From Amycolatopsis sp. WQ 127309 (lineage in GTDB: Bacteria > Actinomycetota > Actinomycetes > Mycobacteriales > Pseudonocardiaceae), in the NCBI RefSeq assembly GCF_023023025.1, contig NZ_CP095481.1, positions 868,001-932,000 on the forward strand: 64,000 bases of DNA, written 5' to 3'. The number at the start of each line of letters is the position of its first letter. Within the stretch, counting starts at the first letter, position 1. Under the pieces are notes generated by a model. That model made no database searches and had not been told where the DNA came from. It was given only the letters and a program-made list of their open reading frames with translations. Of the stretch, positions 7,762-16,036 are shown piece by piece. Made by a program: the position numbers and the translations under genes.

Positions 7762-8649
7762 GTGACTGCGAACCTCTCCGCGGCGGCGTCCTTCCTGGCC
7801 ACGCACGCCCGTCTCCTCGACCGCCGCCGCTTCGAACTGCTTCTCGGTGAGACCGACGCCGCCGCCGTGCTCGCCGCCGTCGACGGCTATCGCAATCCCG
7901 ACGGCGGCTACGGCTGGGGCCTCGAACCGGACCTGCGCGCCCCGGAAAGCCAGCCCGGCGGCGCCCTGCACGCGTTCGAGGTGTTCGAAGACATCGCCCC
8001 GGACACCGCGCCGCACGCGGCGAAGCTCTGCGACTGGCTGGCCGGCGCGTCCCGCCCCGACGGTGGCCTGCCCTTCGCGCTGCCGGTGGCCGACCCGGCG
8101 GGCTGCGCGCCGTTCTGGGTCCAGGCCGATCCCGACGAAGCCACCTTGCAGAGCACGGCGTTCGCGGCCGCCGTCGCGCTGCGCGTCGCGCGGCACGACC
8201 GCACCGTGCGCGACCACCCGTGGCTGGCCGGTGCGACGCAGTACTGCTTCCGCGCCATCGAAGAACTCTCCGAAGCGCCGCACGCGATCGTGCTGTCCTT
8301 CGCGGTGCAGTTCGCCGACGCGGCCCACGACATTCACCCCGGGGCGAGCGAGCTGCTGGACCACCTAGGCGCGTTCGTCCCGGCCGACGGCCTGGCCGCG
8401 GTGGCCGGCGGTTCCGAGGGCGAAACCCTGCGCGCCCTGGACTTCGCGCCGCTGCCGGACCGCCCGGCGCGCGCGTTGTTCAAGCAGGACGTGATCGACG
8501 CCGAGCTGCGGCGGCTCGCCGGGGAGCAGCAGGACGACGGCGGCTGGCGCGTCGACTTCGCGAGCTTCTCGCCCGCCGCGGCCCTCGAATGGCGCGGCTA
8601 CGCCACCGTGCGTGCCGTGTCGATCCTGCAGCGCAACGGCGTCCTCTGA
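7762..8649 (+). CDS. Alpha/alpha toroid protein, prenyltransferase/terpene cyclase-like repeats
   Basis: 295 residues from GTG 7762. Several short repeats with the DGG signature of squalene cyclase/prenyltransferase beta folds are spaced through the protein: NPDGGYGWGLEPDLR (about 45-59), ASRPDGGLPFALP (about 96-108) and QQDDGGWRVDF near the C-terminus. The DxDD or catalytic Asp-rich motif of class II terpene cyclases is not seen, so catalytic function is doubtful; it may be a binding or non-canonical member. Soluble, no signal peptide. It stands alone after the AraC gene, and the neighbours do not reveal a terpenoid pathway. Confidence 0.75.
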   Translation: MTANLSAAASFLATHARLLDRRRFELLLGETDAAAVLAAVDGYRNPDGGYGWGLEPDLRAPESQPGGALHAFEVFEDIAPDTAPHAAKLCDWLAGASRPDGGLPFALPVADPAGCAPFWVQADPDEATLQSTAFAAAVALRVARHDRTVRDHPWLAGATQYCFRAIEELSEAPHAIVLSFAVQFADAAHDIHPGASELLDHLGAFVPADGLAAVAGGSEGETLRALDFAPLPDRPARALFKQDVIDAELRRLAGEQQDDGGWRVDFASFSPAAALEWRGYATVRAVSILQRNGVL

Positions 8650-8777
8650 CCTATCGCGGAAAGCTCTACACGGGTGACGCCGACGTTCACTCGGCCGTGG
8701 CGTATCACATCGCAGCCCGTGAGACGACCACGGACGGCGACGTGCCGACGTCACCGAACGGAGCCGGCCGGACGGCG

Positions 8778-8826
8778 GCCGGCGGGCGGCCGGCGGGCGG
8801 CCGGCGGGCGACCGGCGGGCGACCGG
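8778..8826. repeat. 11-bp tandem repeat (minisatellite) in a 362-bp gene-free gap
   Basis: Four full copies plus five bases of the 11-bp unit GCCGGCGGGCG; the fourth and partial fifth start with A instead of G. Because 11 is not a multiple of three, copy changes would break any reading frame, which supports noncoding status. The rest of the gap 8650-9011 holds no supportable gene; the promoter and GGAGGT ribosome binding site of the next gene lie at its right end. Confidence 0.85.
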
Positions 8827-9011
8827 ACCACCTGGGGTGGCACGGCCTCCGCCCGCCGCCGTCGCGACGGCCGGTCGAAGCCGTCGAACCCGCTCGAACG
8901 AGCGCGCGGCCGTTGTCTGGTTCGGGACGAAACTCCTGATCATCACGCGGCTTCCGGTGTCCGGCGCCGAACCCGTAGGGTGACGGGGAAGCCGGTACCC
9001 GGAGGTGAGCC

Positions 9012-9194
9012 ATGGCGTCGCGCAACCCCCTTGGCTGGTTCGCCCGCTGGGCGGACTGGTTCGAAGGACGCGGCGTCTACGTGCCCGGCGAGGAGAGCCG
9101 CGCGGTCGACCCGGTCCGCGATTTCGGCTGGCTGATGGCCGCCTGGGTCGCCGGAGTGGCGATCTTCATCCTGTTGTTCGCCCTCGCGGTTTAA
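9012..9194 (+). CDS. Small single-pass membrane protein
   Basis: 60 residues. The start is fixed by GGAGGT at 9001-9006. The N-terminal 40 residues are soluble with several Trp and Arg (NPLGWFARWADWFEGRG); residues 41-60 (LMAAWVAGVAIFILLFALAV) form one membrane helix reaching the very C-terminus, so it is a tail-anchored protein. No known domain. A possible terminator lies at 9247-9286. It may be an accessory subunit of a membrane complex, but nothing nearby identifies the partner. Confidence 0.75.
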   Translation: MASRNPLGWFARWADWFEGRGVYVPGEESRAVDPVRDFGWLMAAWVAGVAIFILLFALAV

Positions 9195-9246
9195 GTGGCA
9201 TGTGGATGGTGATTGTCACCACCCGTGCCGTTCCGGTCACGGATTG

Positions 9247-9286
9247 GCCACGGGGCGGCACCAGGTGCGCGACAACCCCCCGTGGC
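9247..9286 (+). terminator. Possible hairpin terminator
   Basis: Perfect 9-bp arms GCCACGGGG (9247-9255) and CCCCGTGGC (9278-9286) separated by 22 nt, located 52 nt after the small membrane protein gene. The long loop weakens the call; it could also be a regulatory hairpin in front of the lipoprotein gene. Confidence 0.4.
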
Positions 9287-9385
9287 GCCTCGTAACCCCG
9301 CGCGATCACGACCAGAGTGGAGCGGGTTCGCCCGGCACACCCCGATGCCGACGGCACCCCCGACCCGCCGACTGGAGTACCCGCG

Positions 9386-9925
9386 ATGGCGCCCGCGCGC
9401 ACGTGCAAGATCATTTTCACCTCAGGGCTGTTGTGCCTGGCGGTGGCGTGCGGGGTCCCGGCGCAGGAAGGCACCGCCGCGCTCGGCGCCGGCTCCCCCG
9501 CACCCGCGGGTGCCGCGGCGGCCCAGGCGGGCAACGACCTGAAGTTCGGCGCCGACCACCGGTTCGCCAGCGGCGTCACCATCTCGGTCGGCTCGCCCCA
9601 GTCGTTCCAGCCCAGCCCGTCGGCGTACCCGCAGAGCCCGCGCGGCGCAGCCTTCGACGTCCTGCTGACCAACAACGGCACCACGACGTACAAGCTTTCG
9701 GGCCTCGCGGTCACGGCCACCGCGTCCGGCGCGGCGGTCAAGCAGGTCGTCGACACGACGCAGGGCTTCACCGGCATCGCCGACGCGGGCAAGGACGTGC
9801 TGCCGGGCCGCTCGGTGCACGTCACCCTGGCCTTCGCGGTGCCGCAGGACCCGACGCAGCTCCGGCTGCGGGTCAGGCCCAGCACGACCGAAGAAGCCGT
9901 GGTCACCTACTGCGGACCCGCCTGA
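9386..9925 (+). CDS. Putative secreted lipoprotein
   Basis: 179 residues from ATG 9386 with CTGGAG upstream; the open frame to 9317 would bury the signal peptide. The start MAPARTCKIIFTSGLLCLAV followed by AC gives a lipobox with the acceptor Cys at residue 21. After an Ala/Gly/Pro linker, residues about 55-179 are beta-rich (FDVLLTNNGTTTYKLSGLAV, then VHVTLAFAV and LRLRVRPS), like DUF4352/telomeric-repeat-factor-like immunoglobulin-type domains of actinobacterial lipoproteins. Likely anchored outside the membrane. A Cys near the C-terminus (TYCGPA) could pair. Role unknown. Confidence 0.75.
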   Translation: MAPARTCKIIFTSGLLCLAVACGVPAQEGTAALGAGSPAPAGAAAAQAGNDLKFGADHRFASGVTISVGSPQSFQPSPSAYPQSPRGAAFDVLLTNNGTTTYKLSGLAVTATASGAAVKQVVDTTQGFTGIADAGKDVLPGRSVHVTLAFAVPQDPTQLRLRVRPSTTEEAVVTYCGPA

Positions 9926-9950
9926 GCAGGCGCCCGTTACGCTCGGCGGC

Positions 9951-10424
9951 ATGACCGAGCGCCTTTCCCCCGGTGACGACGCCCCGGACTTCGCACTGCC
10001 CGACAGCGAGGGCAAGGAAGTGTCGCTGCGCGAGTTCCGCGGCAAGTCCGTCGTCGTGTACTTCTACCCGGCCGCGAGCACGCCGGGCTGCACCAAGCAG
10101 GCCTGCGACTTCCGCGACAACCTCGCCGAGCTGAACGACGCCGGCTACCAGGTCATCGGCATCTCACCGGACACGCAGGCGAAGCTCGCGAAGTTCGTCG
10201 CGAACGAAGAGCTGACGTTCCCGCTGCTGGGCGACCCGGACAAGACCGTGATCGAGGCGTGGGGCGCGTACGGCGAGAAGAAGAACTACGGAAAGACGTA
10301 CCTGGGCGTCATCCGCTCGACGTTCGTCGTCGACCCGGAAGGCAAGATCGCGCAGGCCTTCTACAACGTCCGCGCGACCGGTCACGTCGCGAAGCTGATC
10401 CGGGATCTCGGCCTGGCCGCCTGA
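9951..10424 (+). CDS. bcp: Thioredoxin-dependent peroxiredoxin Bcp
   Basis: 157 residues, the normal Bcp/PrxQ length. The peroxidatic cysteine is Cys47 in FYPAASTPGCTKQAC, and the resolving cysteine Cys52 is five residues on, as in alpha-2 resolving Bcp proteins. Reduces hydrogen peroxide and organic peroxides with electrons from thioredoxin, in the cytosol. The usual FYPKDNTPGC motif is changed to FYPAASTPGC. A hairpin terminator follows at 10433-10462, so it is probably monocistronic or the last gene of a short unit. Confidence 0.93.
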   Translation: MTERLSPGDDAPDFALPDSEGKEVSLREFRGKSVVVYFYPAASTPGCTKQACDFRDNLAELNDAGYQVIGISPDTQAKLAKFVANEELTFPLLGDPDKTVIEAWGAYGEKKNYGKTYLGVIRSTFVVDPEGKIAQAFYNVRATGHVAKLIRDLGLAA

Positions 10425-10432
10425 TCACCGCG

Positions 10433-10462
10433 GAGCTGCCCGGTCACGGGGCCGGGCAGCTC
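10433..10462 (+). terminator. Hairpin terminator after bcp
   Basis: Perfect 11-bp arms GAGCTGCCCGG (10433-10443) and CCGGGCAGCTC (10452-10462) with an 8-nt loop, eight bases after the bcp stop. Very GC-rich stem without a U-tract, the common actinomycete form. Confidence 0.8.
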
Positions 10463-10468
10463 ACGCCG

Positions 10469-10770
10469 TCAGCCGGCCAACGCCGGCGCGAGCAGCCAAC
10501 CTTCACACCAGCGCGCCTCGGAGTCCTCGGAACGGCTTCCTCGGCGAGCTTCGCGGCCAGCTTCCGCGGATCCAGCGCGGTGACCGGATCGGCCGCGACG
10601 GCCTTCGACATCGCCCAGTCCCACTGCACGAGCCGCGACACCTCGGACGCGAGGCACAGCTCCCGGACCCGCTCGTCGGTGTCGAGCACCCGAGCGACGA
10701 GATCGGCGTTTTCGCGGCCCGGCAGGAACCTGCCCGAGGTGACGCTGGGGTACGCGGGTGTGCTCGCGCC
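10469..10770 (-). pseudogene. Frameshifted gene remnant, minus strand
   Basis: On the minus strand, about 10740 down to 10545 reads like real protein (ENADLVARVLDTDERVRELC, ASEVSRLVQWDWAMSKAVAA, DPRKLAAKLAEEAVP). A one-base shift near 10530 gives a natural end, EDSEARWCEGWLLAPALAG, at a stop at 10469-10471. No intact start is present; upstream the frame runs into the debris in front of the NTPase gene. Probably a truncated and frameshifted gene. The family is not recognised. Confidence 0.45.
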
Positions 10771-10797
10771 GATGCCGGCCGCCCCCGCCACCGCCTC

Positions 10798-10977
10798 GAC
10801 GAGACGGCGGAGGAGTCCCAGCGGCTGATCGAGCCGTGGCGCACGTGCATGAACGACAAGGGCATGCACGTGGTGGAGACCCCGGACAACGACGAGTCCC
10901 CGTGGACCTACGGAAGCGACACCCAACCGCCGAACGCGGACAAGATCGAACACGACTGCGAAGTCTCGATCCTCGGC
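10798..10977 (+). pseudogene. Possible fragment of a secreted-protein gene fused in frame ahead of the NTPase
   Basis: In the same frame as the downstream NTPase, 10798-10977 reads DETAEESQRLIEPWRTCMND and continues with KGMHVVETPDNDESPWTYG and a later Cys in KIEHDCEVSIL. The paired Cys residues with a CMxxxG motif resemble small secreted or lipoprotein domains of actinobacteria. It has no signal peptide or start of its own and does not belong to the NTPase fold. Best read as the C-terminal remnant of a lost gene; less likely it is an N-terminal extension of the NTPase (ATG at 10849). Confidence 0.4.
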
Positions 10978-11037
10978 CCGAGTGACAAGCAGAGTTCGCC
11001 CATTCGGCCGTGTGACATCCCGATAAGCTTTCGTCCC

Positions 11038-13836
11038 GTGTCCGTGCCGAGCCAGATCCCCGCCGACGTCGCCGAGCTCACCGTTCCGGCGGACCAGGGC
11101 CCCGACGAGCTGGTCGAAGAGCTGTACGCCCGGATCCCGGGCCTGGCCGAGCAGGTGCTGGTCAGGTTCGAGGATCGGCTGGACAGAGGCATCGGCCACG
11201 CCGCCGATCGCGAAACGGCGCGCACGAAGATCAAGGACCGCGTGACCGAGGACGCGGCGACCTTCCTCAGCGAAACCAACGAGCAGATCTCCCGGTTGCG
11301 CCAGGCCCGCCGGGACCTGGCCGCGCACGAACGGCGTCCGGCTCCCTCGGCCCCGCGGCTGCCGGACGCCCGGGACAAACGCGCCCACGCCGGCCTGGGC
11401 CTGGTCTTCGGCACCGGTGTGCTGGTCCCCCTCGTCTTCTGGCAGCTCCTCCAGGTGCCGATGAGCACGTCCGGGCAGGTCTGGACCTCGGTGGCGGTCG
11501 TGGTGGCCGGCCTCGTCCTGATGTGGCCCGCCGGCCGGGTCGTGGTGCGGGCCGGGCAACGGCTCGCCGGCACGAAGTTCAGCGACGGCGGCGGCTGGCT
11601 GCTCGTAGTCGGCGTCCCCACGACGTACGCGCTGTCCCTCTGGCGGCTTTGGCCGTCCTCGGCCGAGGGCATGGGCCCGGTCCTGGCGGTCGTGGTCTGG
11701 GTCGTCGCGGCCCTGCTGGTCTGGTTCGTGACCTTCATCCTGTACAGCATCGTCAACCTGCCCACCAAGGCGAAGCCGCAGGCGAACTGCCTGGCGGTGG
11801 CCCTCGTCCGCCGGGAGCTGCTCGTCACGGTCGTCGTGGCCGTGCTCCTGGCTCCGGTGCTGACCGGCGTCGTCCCGGTGCCGTGGCCCGCGTGGGTCGT
11901 CTGGCTTGCGCTGGACGCGCTCCTGCTCGCGGGGACGGCGCTCGGCGGACCGCTGTCGCTCCTGGCCCCGCTCGCCTTCTCGGACGACGTCGCGCGGTAC
12001 GGCAGCCGGGCGTGGGAACGACGCCGCGACGAGCTGCGGGACCTGCGGGAGGCCGCCGACCAGGCGTGGTCGGCCGCGGCCGCCGCACCTGTCGAGCGCA
12101 GCGTGCGGCACCACCTCAACGCCGTGCTGGAGCCGCCGTTCAGCACGGTGCTGCCGGAGCTCGAGCGCGGCTCGCTCGGTCAGATGCGGGCCGGTGACCG
12201 GGTGGTCACGGACACAGCGGCCGGTGTCCGGTTGAAGTCGCTCCTGGCGGGGATCAGCGGCGGCGCGGTCGGCATGGCCGGGCCGCGCGGCGTCGGGAAG
12301 TCCACCCTGCTGGAGGCCTACCAGGCCGGGCAGCTGCTGAAGACCGGCGGTGTGCACGTCGCGCTCCTCGAAAGCGTCCCGGTGCGCTACGACGTCCGCG
12401 AGTTCACGCTGTACCTCTACGCTCGGATGTGCGCGGCGGTGATCGACTTCTGCGCCGGCCGGGCCACCACGAGCCCGAAGCCGCCCAGCGCCTGGCCGGC
12501 CCGCCGGGCCCGGCTTCGCCGGCTGTGGCCGTTCGCCGCGGTGGTGGTGGCGTGGCTCGGACTGGGCCTCGCCGGCACGTTCGCCCTGCGCGACCCGAAG
12601 TTCGACTTCCGGGTGTGGCTCACCTCGATGTGGTGGCCGGTGGTGTCCGTGGTCGCGGTGGCCGGGCTGGCCGCGATGGCCGCCCGCCGTCGTCCCGGCC
12701 CGGCCGCCACCACGCCGCCGGCCGAGCCCGCCGGGACGCGGCCCGGCAGCCTGGCCGAGCTGCGGACGATCGCCACCCACCGGCTCGCCGAAATCGAGTT
12801 CCAGCAGAAGCACACCGCGGGCTGGTCGGGCAAGGCCGGCCTGCCGATCGGCGTCGAAGCGACCACCACCAGGTCACGGGAGACGACCCGGCAGCCGCGC
12901 ACCTACCCGGAGATCATCCGCGGGTTCCGCGACTTCCTCGACCTGACGATCACGTGCCTCGCCCGGGAGCCGGAGGTCTCGCGGCCGGCGGTGGTCATCA
13001 TCCTCGACGAGCTGGACAAGATCGTCGCCCCCGACGCGGCCCAGGACTTCGTCAACGAGGTGAAGGCGCTGCTGACCCTCGACGTCCCGGGCTTCCTGCT
13101 CCTCGTCTCCGTGTCGGAGGACGCCCTGGCCTCGTTCGAACGGCGGGGCCTGCCGGTGCGGGACGCGTTCGACAGCGCCTTCGACGTCATCTTCCGCGTG
13201 GAGTACCTCAAGCTGCGCGACGCGCGGCAGGTGCTGACCGGCCGCGTCCTCGGCCTGCCCGAGCCGTTCATCTGCCTGTGCCACTGCCTGGCCGGCGGGC
13301 TGCCGCGGGAGCTCATCCGCGTCGCGCGGCAGGTGGTCGGCGACAGCGGTTCCCTCGACCGCGTCACGCGCCGGCTCGTCGAGCAGGACCTCCTGGAGAA
13401 ACGAGGCGCCCTGCGCACGGTCGTGACCCGCGGCGCGTACGACGAGGTCCTCGTCAGCGACCTGGTCCGCCACATCGACGCGCACGCCGTCGCCGAGCCG
13501 GCGAAACTGCTGCACGCGGCCGCGCACCCGCCGGTCGCGGGCGGGCGGACACCGGAATCGGCCGAGCTGCACCGGCTGCAGCTCGAAACCCTGGGGTACC
13601 TCTACTACCTGGGCACGATCCTGGAGGTCTTCGGGCCCGCCTTCAGCCCGCGGTCCCTCGAACTCGGCCGCACCGAAGGCGACGCGTCCTTCGACACCCT
13701 CACCTCGGTGCGCCAGCTGTTCCCGGTGAACGCCCGGCTCGCCTGGCTCACCGTCAGCGCCTTCCGCGAGGCGTGGCACCTGGAGACCGTCCGCCCGCCG
13801 GGCGACGACGACCGTCCACAAGCGACTGGCGGCTAG
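11038..13836 (+). CDS. Large membrane P-loop NTPase, KAP-like
   Basis: 932 residues from GTG 11038. An N-terminal soluble helical part (1-115) with coiled-coil character is followed by about six membrane helices between residues 120 and 310. Walker A is GPRGVGKST (Lys421 the key residue) and Walker B is VVIILDELDK (Asp657, Glu658). Two more membrane helices, about 497-517 and 531-549, lie between Walker A and Walker B; such insertions are the hallmark of KAP-family NTPases. A sensor-like segment LLLVSVSEDALASFERRG and an Arg-rich RDAFDSAFD follow, then a helical C-terminal domain. KAP and related STAND NTPases include antiviral and signalling proteins. No partner gene is adjacent. Start is uncertain: no ribosome binding site is visible. 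Confidence 0.8.
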   Translation: MSVPSQIPADVAELTVPADQGPDELVEELYARIPGLAEQVLVRFEDRLDRGIGHAADRETARTKIKDRVTEDAATFLSETNEQISRLRQARRDLAAHERRPAPSAPRLPDARDKRAHAGLGLVFGTGVLVPLVFWQLLQVPMSTSGQVWTSVAVVVAGLVLMWPAGRVVVRAGQRLAGTKFSDGGGWLLVVGVPTTYALSLWRLWPSSAEGMGPVLAVVVWVVAALLVWFVTFILYSIVNLPTKAKPQANCLAVALVRRELLVTVVVAVLLAPVLTGVVPVPWPAWVVWLALDALLLAGTALGGPLSLLAPLAFSDDVARYGSRAWERRRDELRDLREAADQAWSAAAAAPVERSVRHHLNAVLEPPFSTVLPELERGSLGQMRAGDRVVTDTAAGVRLKSLLAGISGGAVGMAGPRGVGKSTLLEAYQAGQLLKTGGVHVALLESVPVRYDVREFTLYLYARMCAAVIDFCAGRATTSPKPPSAWPARRARLRRLWPFAAVVVAWLGLGLAGTFALRDPKFDFRVWLTSMWWPVVSVVAVAGLAAMAARRRPGPAATTPPAEPAGTRPGSLAELRTIATHRLAEIEFQQKHTAGWSGKAGLPIGVEATTTRSRETTRQPRTYPEIIRGFRDFLDLTITCLAREPEVSRPAVVIILDELDKIVAPDAAQDFVNEVKALLTLDVPGFLLLVSVSEDALASFERRGLPVRDAFDSAFDVIFRVEYLKLRDARQVLTGRVLGLPEPFICLCHCLAGGLPRELIRVARQVVGDSGSLDRVTRRLVEQDLLEKRGALRTVVTRGAYDEVLVSDLVRHIDAHAVAEPAKLLHAAAHPPVAGGRTPESAELHRLQLETLGYLYYLGTILEVFGPAFSPRSLELGRTEGDASFDTLTSVRQLFPVNARLAWLTVSAFREAWHLETVRPPGDDDRPQATGG

Positions 13837-14441
13837 CTCTCCGCGAGGTCCCGCAGCGCCGGGAGCAACGCCCGCAGCGCCCTTCCCCGGTGGGAGACGG
13901 CGTCCTTTTCGGACGGCTCCATCTCCGCCGACGTCCGGGTCCCGCCGTCCGGGCGGAAGATCGGGTCGTAGCCGAAACCGTTGGTGCCACGGCGTTCCCG
14001 GACCATGGTGCCGCGCCACTCGCCGCGGACCACCGTCTCCTCACCCGACGTCAAGACCAACGCCGCCGCGCAGACGAACTGCGCGCCGCGGCGCTCGTCC
14101 GGGACGTCGCCGAGCTGGGCCAGCACCAGGTTCAGGTTGGCGTCGTCGTCGCCGTGGCCGCCCGACCAGCGGGCCGACAGCACACCCGGCATGCCGTTCA
14201 ACGCGTCCACCGCGATGCCCGAGTCGTCCGCGATCGCGGGCAGACCGCACGCCGCCACGGCGTCACGTGCCTTCGCGACGGCGTTGCCCTCGAAGTCCGG
14301 CGCGGTTTCGGGCGCCTCCGGGAACGGCTCGACGTCCGCGAGGCCGAGGACCTCGATGCCGGAGATGCCCTCGGCGAGCAGGATCCGGCGAAGCTCGCCG
14401 AGCTTCTTCGCGTTGCGAGTGGCGAGAAGCAGCTTCGTCAC
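13833..14441 (-). CDS. rdgB: RdgB/HAM1 family non-canonical purine NTP pyrophosphatase
   Basis: 202 residues. Hydrolyses XTP, dITP and ITP to the monophosphate, keeping deaminated purines out of DNA and RNA. Motifs: N-terminal substrate loop [12 protein letters not shown], catalytic [31 protein letters not shown] and SHRGRAL near the C-terminus. GTG start at 14441 overlaps the rph stop (GTGA), so the two are translationally coupled, as in M. tuberculosis Rv1340-Rv1341. Its stop shares CTAG with the stop of the convergent NTPase gene. Confidence 0.95.
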   Translation of the reverse strand: MTKLLLATRNAKKLGELRRILLAEGISGIEVLGLADVEPFPEAPETAPDFEGNAVAKARDAVAACGLPAIADDSGIAVDALNGMPGVLSARWSGGHGDDDANLNLVLAQLGDVPDERRGAQFVCAAALVLTSGEETVVRGEWRGTMVRERRGTNGFGYDPIFRPDGGTRTSAEMEPSEKDAVSHRGRALRALLPALRDLAES

Positions 14442-15214
14442 TTCGAGCCCTTCTTCTTGTCCGGACGCGGCTCCGGCAGCTCGCCCGGGTACGGCAGCGC
14501 CAGCGCCTCGTTCTGCAGCCGGGTCAGCTCCTCGCAGCCGGCCTGCGCCAGGTCCAGCATCTTGTCCAAAGTGGACCGCGCGAAGGTGGCGCCCTCGCCG
14601 GTGCCCTGGACCTCGACCAGCGTGCCCGCGTCCGTGGCCACCACGTTCATGTCGACCTCGGCGCGCGAGTCCTCTTCGTACGGCAGGTCGAGGCGCACCC
14701 GGCCGTCGACGACGCCGACGCTCACCGCGGCCACCGAGGACGACAGCGGCTGCGGGTCGTTGAGCCGGTTCGCCGCGGCCAGCCAGGTGATCGCGTCCGC
14801 GAGGGCCACGTAACCGCCGGTCACCGCGGCCGTGCGGGTGCCGCCGTCGGCCTGGATGACGTCGCAGTCGATGACGATCGTGTTCTCGCCCAGCGCGGCC
14901 AAGTCGATGCAGGCCCGCAGCGAACGGCCGATCAGCCGCGAGATCTCGTGCGTGCGCCCGCCGATGCGGCCCTTGACCGATTCACGGTCGCCGCGCGTGT
15001 TCGTCGCGGACGGCAGCATCGCGTACTCGGCCGTCACCCACCCGAGGCCGGAACCGGCCCGCCAGCGCGGCACCCCTTCGGTGACACTCGCGGCGCACAG
15101 CACCCGCGTGTTGCCGAATTCGATCAACACCGAACCCGCGGGCCACTGCTGGAACCCCCGGGTGATCTTGATGTCGCGGAGCTGGTCGTCGTTCCTGCCA
15201 TCTTTTCGAGCCAC
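14438..15214 (-). CDS. rph: Ribonuclease PH
   Basis: 258 residues from GTG 15214 ([15 protein letters not shown]); the open frame goes further upstream but family length supports this start. Phosphorolytic 3' to 5' exoribonuclease that trims the 3' ends of tRNA precursors using phosphate. Signature stretches [29 protein letters not shown] and [19 protein letters not shown] are present. The C-terminus is a short basic tail (PDKKKGSK). It lies between an MBL hydrolase and rdgB in the conserved murI-MBL-rph-rdgB order. Confidence 0.95.
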   Translation of the reverse strand: MARKDGRNDDQLRDIKITRGFQQWPAGSVLIEFGNTRVLCAASVTEGVPRWRAGSGLGWVTAEYAMLPSATNTRGDRESVKGRIGGRTHEISRLIGRSLRACIDLAALGENTIVIDCDVIQADGGTRTAAVTGGYVALADAITWLAAANRLNDPQPLSSSVAAVSVGVVDGRVRLDLPYEEDSRAEVDMNVVATDAGTLVEVQGTGEGATFARSTLDKMLDLAQAGCEELTRLQNEALALPYPGELPEPRPDKKKGSK

Positions 15215-15239
15215 GAAGAGCACTCTAGGACCGCGCCGC

Positions 15240-16007
15240 TCACACGTCGTAGACGGCACCCTGCTTGACGACCTCGGCCCCGGCGAACTCGGCCGCGGCC
15301 TCGGCCAGCACGGCACCGGGGTCCGTCCACGGCGCGATGTGCGTCAGCAGCAGCCGTCCGACACCGGCGTCGCGCGCCAGCTCGCCCGCCTGCTTGCCGG
15401 ACAGGTGCACCCCGGCCGGGCGCTCCGCCGAGTCCGTCCAGGACGCCTCGGCGAGCAGCAGGTCGACGCCGTCGGCGAGCTCGTTCAGCGCCCGGCACGG
15501 CCCGGTGTCGCCGGTGAAGGCGAGGATCCGGCCGCCGTAGGAGATGCGCAGGCCGAACGCCGGGGTCGGGTGGTCGACCTCGACCGCGACCACCTCGAAC
15601 GGCCCGATCCGGAACGGCTCGGAGCGCAGCGGGTGGAAGGCGTAGACGTCGGAGAGGTCCGTGCCGGCCCGCTCGGTCTCGTTGGGCGCGTACGCGTTCG
15701 CGAGCCGGACCGGCGCGTCGTCCGGCGCGTACAGCGGCAGCAGGCGCGGGCGGGCCGGGTACGGCGGCGCCGGGTGGTAGCGGCGCAGGACGGTGAGCGC
15801 GCTGACGTCGGCGCAGTGATCGGGATGCAGGTGGGTGAGCACGAGCGCGCCGAGGTCGAACGGATCGGCCACGGCCTGCAGCTGCGCCAGCGTGCCGTTG
15901 CCCAGTTCGAGGCCGAGCAGGAAGCCCTCGGCCTCGACCAGGTAACCGGACGCGGCGGCGTTCGGCCCGGGGATGCTGCCGGAGCACCCGAGGATGGTCA
16001 GTCGCAC
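15240..16007 (-). CDS. MBL-fold hydrolase, Rv1339-like (possible cyclic nucleotide phosphodiesterase)
   Basis: 255 residues. Metallo-beta-lactamase fold with the metal motif THLHPDH (His59, His61, Asp63, His64), a later FTGDTGPC Asp and a C-terminal LLLTHIAPW His. Position between murI and rph matches M. tuberculosis Rv1339, reported as an atypical class II cAMP phosphodiesterase; the fold is also close to RNase Z and PhnP. No signal peptide. Assignment as phosphodiesterase rests on synteny and fold only; activity is not shown by the sequence. Confidence 0.88.
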   Translation of the reverse strand: MRLTILGCSGSIPGPNAAASGYLVEAEGFLLGLELGNGTLAQLQAVADPFDLGALVLTHLHPDHCADVSALTVLRRYHPAPPYPARPRLLPLYAPDDAPVRLANAYAPNETERAGTDLSDVYAFHPLRSEPFRIGPFEVVAVEVDHPTPAFGLRISYGGRILAFTGDTGPCRALNELADGVDLLLAEASWTDSAERPAGVHLSGKQAGELARDAGVGRLLLTHIAPWTDPGAVLAEAAAEFAGAEVVKQGAVYDV

Positions 16008-16036
16008 TTCGCCACCCTAAGCGCCCGAAGGGGTGA

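Noticed and set aside
10849..11037. Upstream ATG giving a 995-residue NTPase
   Set aside because: The added residues resemble a secreted-protein fragment with Cys pairs and not an NTPase domain; GTG 11038 is preferred, though not proven.
10444..12813. 789-codon open frame on the minus strand
   Set aside because: Lies antisense to the KAP-like NTPase, low-complexity Arg/Gly/Asp composition typical of shadow frames in high-GC DNA. Only its last part (10469-10770) looks protein-like and is listed as a remnant.
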